A DNA stretch of 34,636 nt. Source: Roseburia sp. (lineage in GTDB: Bacteria > Bacillota > Clostridia > Lachnospirales > Lachnospiraceae). Each line of letters starts with the position of its first letter. The stretch's first letter is position 1. Shown one piece after another: positions 32,778-34,636 of this stretch. A program made the translations under genes and the position numbers. Under the pieces are notes generated by a model that saw only the letters and a list, made by a program, of their open reading frames with translations, had not been told where the DNA came from and searched no databases. The DNA lies in the NCBI GenBank assembly GCA_023664725.1, contig JAMPFA010000020.1, forward strand, positions 1-34,636, given 5' to 3'.

Positions 32778-32840
32778 CAGGAAAAGAAACTTGTTCTTTC
32801 CATCCTTTCCGTGGATAGAAAAAACAAGTTCCTTTTCCTG
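32778..32840 (-). repeat. 28-bp imperfect hairpin between spoIIID and guaA
   Basis: Arms 32778-32805 and 32813-32840 pair at 25 of 28 positions around a 7-base loop. All three mismatches are A-C or C-A in plus-strand RNA and become U-G pairs in minus-strand RNA. The fold is therefore continuous only in a minus-strand transcript, where a short CCUUUUA follows. It could be a terminator for spoIIID transcripts, a minus-strand RNA or a degenerate palindromic element. Confidence 0.6.
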
Positions 32841-32872
32841 TTGCTATTTGCGGATTCTATAATAAATTTTCC

Positions 32873-32901
32873 TTGTAAACTTCTATAAGCTACTTTATAA
32901 T
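32873..32901 (+). promoter_or_regulatory. Sigma-A-like promoter of guaA
   Basis: TTGTAA (32873-32878), 17 bases, and a perfect TATAAT (32896-32901), 37 bp before the guaA start. The leader is too short for a purine riboswitch. Confidence 0.75.
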
Positions 32902-32938
32902 AAGAAATTAATGAAGAACAATAGGGAGGAAACTGTTC

Positions 32939-34483
32939 ATGGATCAGGAAAAGGTAATAGTCATTGATTTTGGCGGTCAGTATAATCAGTTGGTTGCAAG
33001 ACGTGTCAGAGAATGTAATGTATATTGTGAAATCTATTCCTACCGCACCGATTTGGAGCAGATAAAAACGATGAAGCCCAAGGGTATTATTTTGACCGGA
33101 GGGCCAAACAGCTGTTATGGGCCGGACGCTCCGACTTACAGAAAGGAATTGTTTGAGCTGGGGATTCCGGTGCTTGGACTGTGCTATGGGGCACAGCTTA
33201 TGATGCATGTGCTTGGCGGTATTGTGGAGAAGGCGCCTGTGCGGGAATATGGAAAAACAGAAGTTATGGTGAATACGGGATCACTATTGTTTACGGATGT
33301 ATCAGAAAAGACGCTCTGCTGGATGAGCCATAATGACTATATTTCAAAGACGGCGCCGGGGTTTGAAATTGTTGCCCACACAAAGGACTGCCCGGTGGCG
33401 GCGGCAGAGAACCGGGAGAAAGGTTTGTACATTATCCAGTTTCACCCGGAAGTACTGCACACAGAAGAAGGGACAAAAATGCTTTACAATTTCGTGCGGA
33501 ATATCTGTGGATGTTCTGGCACCTGGCGCATGGATTCTTTTGTGGAAAATTCTATTCAGGAGATACGAAAAAAAGTAGGTCAGGGCAAAGTGCTCTGCGC
33601 CCTCTCCGGCGGAGTGGATTCCTCTGTGGCGGCAGTAATGCTGTCAAAGGCCATCGGAAATCAGCTTACCTGTGTCTTTGTGGACCATGGCCTGCTCCGC
33701 AAAAACGAAGGGGACGAGGTGGAGGAAGTCTTTGGTTCTCAGGGGATTTATGAGCTGAATTTTATACGTGTCAACGCCCAGGAACGGTTTTACAATAAAC
33801 TGGCGGGAGTAACGGATCCGGAGACAAAACGGAAGATTATCGGGGAAGAGTTTATCCGTGTTTTTGAGGAAGAAGCAAAGAAGATCGGCGCAGTGGATTT
33901 CCTGGTGCAGGGAACCATTTACCCCGATGTGGTGGAGAGCGGACTTGGTGGAGAATCAGCAGTGATTAAGTCTCACCACAATGTGGGAGGATTGCCGGAT
34001 TATGTGGATTTTAAAGAGATTATCGAGCCTCTTCGTGATCTTTTTAAGGACGAGGTGCGAAAGGCCGGACTTGAAATGGGAATTCCGGAAAAGTTGGTGT
34101 TCCGTCAGCCCTTCCCAGGGCCTGGCCTTGGGATTCGGATCATCGGCGAAGTCACAGCCAATAAGGTGCGGATCGTTCAGAATGCGGATGCGATTTACCG
34201 GGAGGAGATTGCCAATGCGGGACTGGACAAAAGTATCGGACAGTATTTTGCGGCCCTTACCAATATGCGCTCCGTGGGGGTTATGGGGGACGAGAGGACA
34301 TATGATTACGCCGTGGCGCTGCGGGCGGTGAATACCGTTGATTTTATGACGGCGGAGGCGGCTGAGATTCCATTTGGGGTGTTGCAGAGGGTGATGGGGA
34401 GGATTATCAATGAGGTGAAAGGGGTGAACCGGGTGGTGTATGATTTGACGAGTAAGCCGCCGGGGACGATTGAGTTCGAGTGA
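32939..34483 (+). CDS. guaA: GMP synthase (glutamine-hydrolysing)
   Basis: This 514-residue enzyme converts XMP to GMP. The N-terminal class I glutamine amidotransferase has FGGQYNQL, the nucleophile Cys82 in GLCYGAQ and the His-Glu pair in [12 protein letters not shown] (about 168-179). The ATP-pyrophosphatase domain has the P-loop LSGGVDSSV at about 222-230. The C-terminal dimerisation domain carries [13 protein letters not shown] and ends in the invariant KPPGTIEFE. It is complete and of standard length. The ATG has an AGGGAGG site and a good promoter. No terminator is apparent downstream. The 3' end of guaA is a known integration site for genomic islands, so the sequence after it deserves attention. 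Confidence 0.97.
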   Translation: MDQEKVIVIDFGGQYNQLVARRVRECNVYCEIYSYRTDLEQIKTMKPKGIILTGGPNSCYGPDAPTYRKELFELGIPVLGLCYGAQLMMHVLGGIVEKAPVREYGKTEVMVNTGSLLFTDVSEKTLCWMSHNDYISKTAPGFEIVAHTKDCPVAAAENREKGLYIIQFHPEVLHTEEGTKMLYNFVRNICGCSGTWRMDSFVENSIQEIRKKVGQGKVLCALSGGVDSSVAAVMLSKAIGNQLTCVFVDHGLLRKNEGDEVEEVFGSQGIYELNFIRVNAQERFYNKLAGVTDPETKRKIIGEEFIRVFEEEAKKIGAVDFLVQGTIYPDVVESGLGGESAVIKSHHNVGGLPDYVDFKEIIEPLRDLFKDEVRKAGLEMGIPEKLVFRQPFPGPGLGIRIIGEVTANKVRIVQNADAIYREEIANAGLDKSIGQYFAALTNMRSVGVMGDERTYDYAVALRAVNTVDFMTAEAAEIPFGVLQRVMGRIINEVKGVNRVVYDLTSKPPGTIEFE

Positions 34484-34636
34484 TGAAATGGGCTTTTGAA
34501 ACCTAGTATTTATACGGGTTGCAAGCAAATTTATTTAAGCGTTGGCAACGATTTGGCAACATTTATAACATCACGCACTGGATAATTACATCAATGGCAT
34601 AAAGAAAACCTTGCTGATTTTCAGATATGTAACTGA
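34484..34636. other. Sequence after guaA, possible element boundary
   Basis: These 153 bp hold no convincing gene and no terminator. Two direct copies of TTGGCAAC (34542-34549 and 34553-34560), 11 bp apart, and a related GGTTGCAAGC at 34518-34527 stand here, a pattern like integrase arm sites. Composition drops to AT-rich. The window ends before any integrase or second att copy could be seen. Confidence 0.35.

Noticed and set aside
32902..32938. Purine riboswitch before guaA, apt or the permease gene
   Set aside because: The leaders are 24-40 bp long and show no three-way-junction pattern.
1..34636. tRNA, rRNA, CRISPR arrays and insertion sequences
   Set aside because: I looked for CCA-ended cloverleafs, rRNA motifs, regularly spaced repeats and transposase motifs, and saw none.

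Overview
The window looks like chromosome from a spore-forming, low-to-mid GC Gram-positive anaerobe of the class Clostridia, most likely Lachnospiraceae. The evidence is a SpoIIID-type regulator, a SipL-like SPOCS/LysM spore protein, Veg, lipoproteins with lipoboxes, strong AGGAGG-type ribosome binding sites and sigma-A-like promoters. The family assignment is inference from protein character; no search was run. Apart from a possible element boundary at the extreme right end, it reads as core chromosome with one accessory transport and signalling block.

Layout. 1-948: a coiled-coil protein ending at a bidirectional terminator. 982-4750 (minus): an apparent operon of chemoreceptor, iron-type alcohol dehydrogenase and RidA. 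4862-5722 (minus): an RlmI-type methyltransferase. 5982-14130 (plus): a TRAP transporter (dctP-dctQ-dctM), a small YcxB-like membrane protein, a YesM/YesN-type two-component system, a second DctP-like binding protein and an MFS-like permease. 14339-16758: ddl-murF for cell-wall precursors. 16828-17565 (minus): plsC. 17695-20103: a PrcB-domain lipoprotein, veg and sipL. 20184-21653: a polytopic chemoreceptor without HAMP. 21777-27792: a close-packed run of NlpC/P60 hydrolase, SurA-N-like anchored protein, methionine aminopeptidase with a SEC-C motif, a ten-repeat WG lipoprotein, apt and an NCS2 purine permease. 27793-28089: a highly structured intergenic region that may encode a minus-strand RNA. 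28090-32380: aroE-aroK and the TrkA/TrkH potassium uptake pair. 32483-32740: spoIIID. 32939-34483: guaA, followed by 153 bp that may be the edge of an integrated element.

How the genes fit together. The TRAP block is a plausible sense-and-import unit: the second binding protein, lacking its own permease, overlaps the response-regulator gene and may present ligand to the histidine kinase, which would then control the dctPQM transporter. apt, the NCS2 permease and guaA are all purine genes.

The most interesting signal is shared by the two sporulation genes, spoIIID and sipL. Each starts with GTG directly after the U-tract of an intrinsic terminator, so its only Shine-Dalgarno-like sequence lies in the terminator's 3' arm. 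In each case a sigma-E-like promoter is placed so that its transcript would start after the 5' arm. Such a transcript would escape the terminator and expose the ribosome binding site. The match is strong for spoIIID and weak for sipL. All start sites and promoters here are read by eye.
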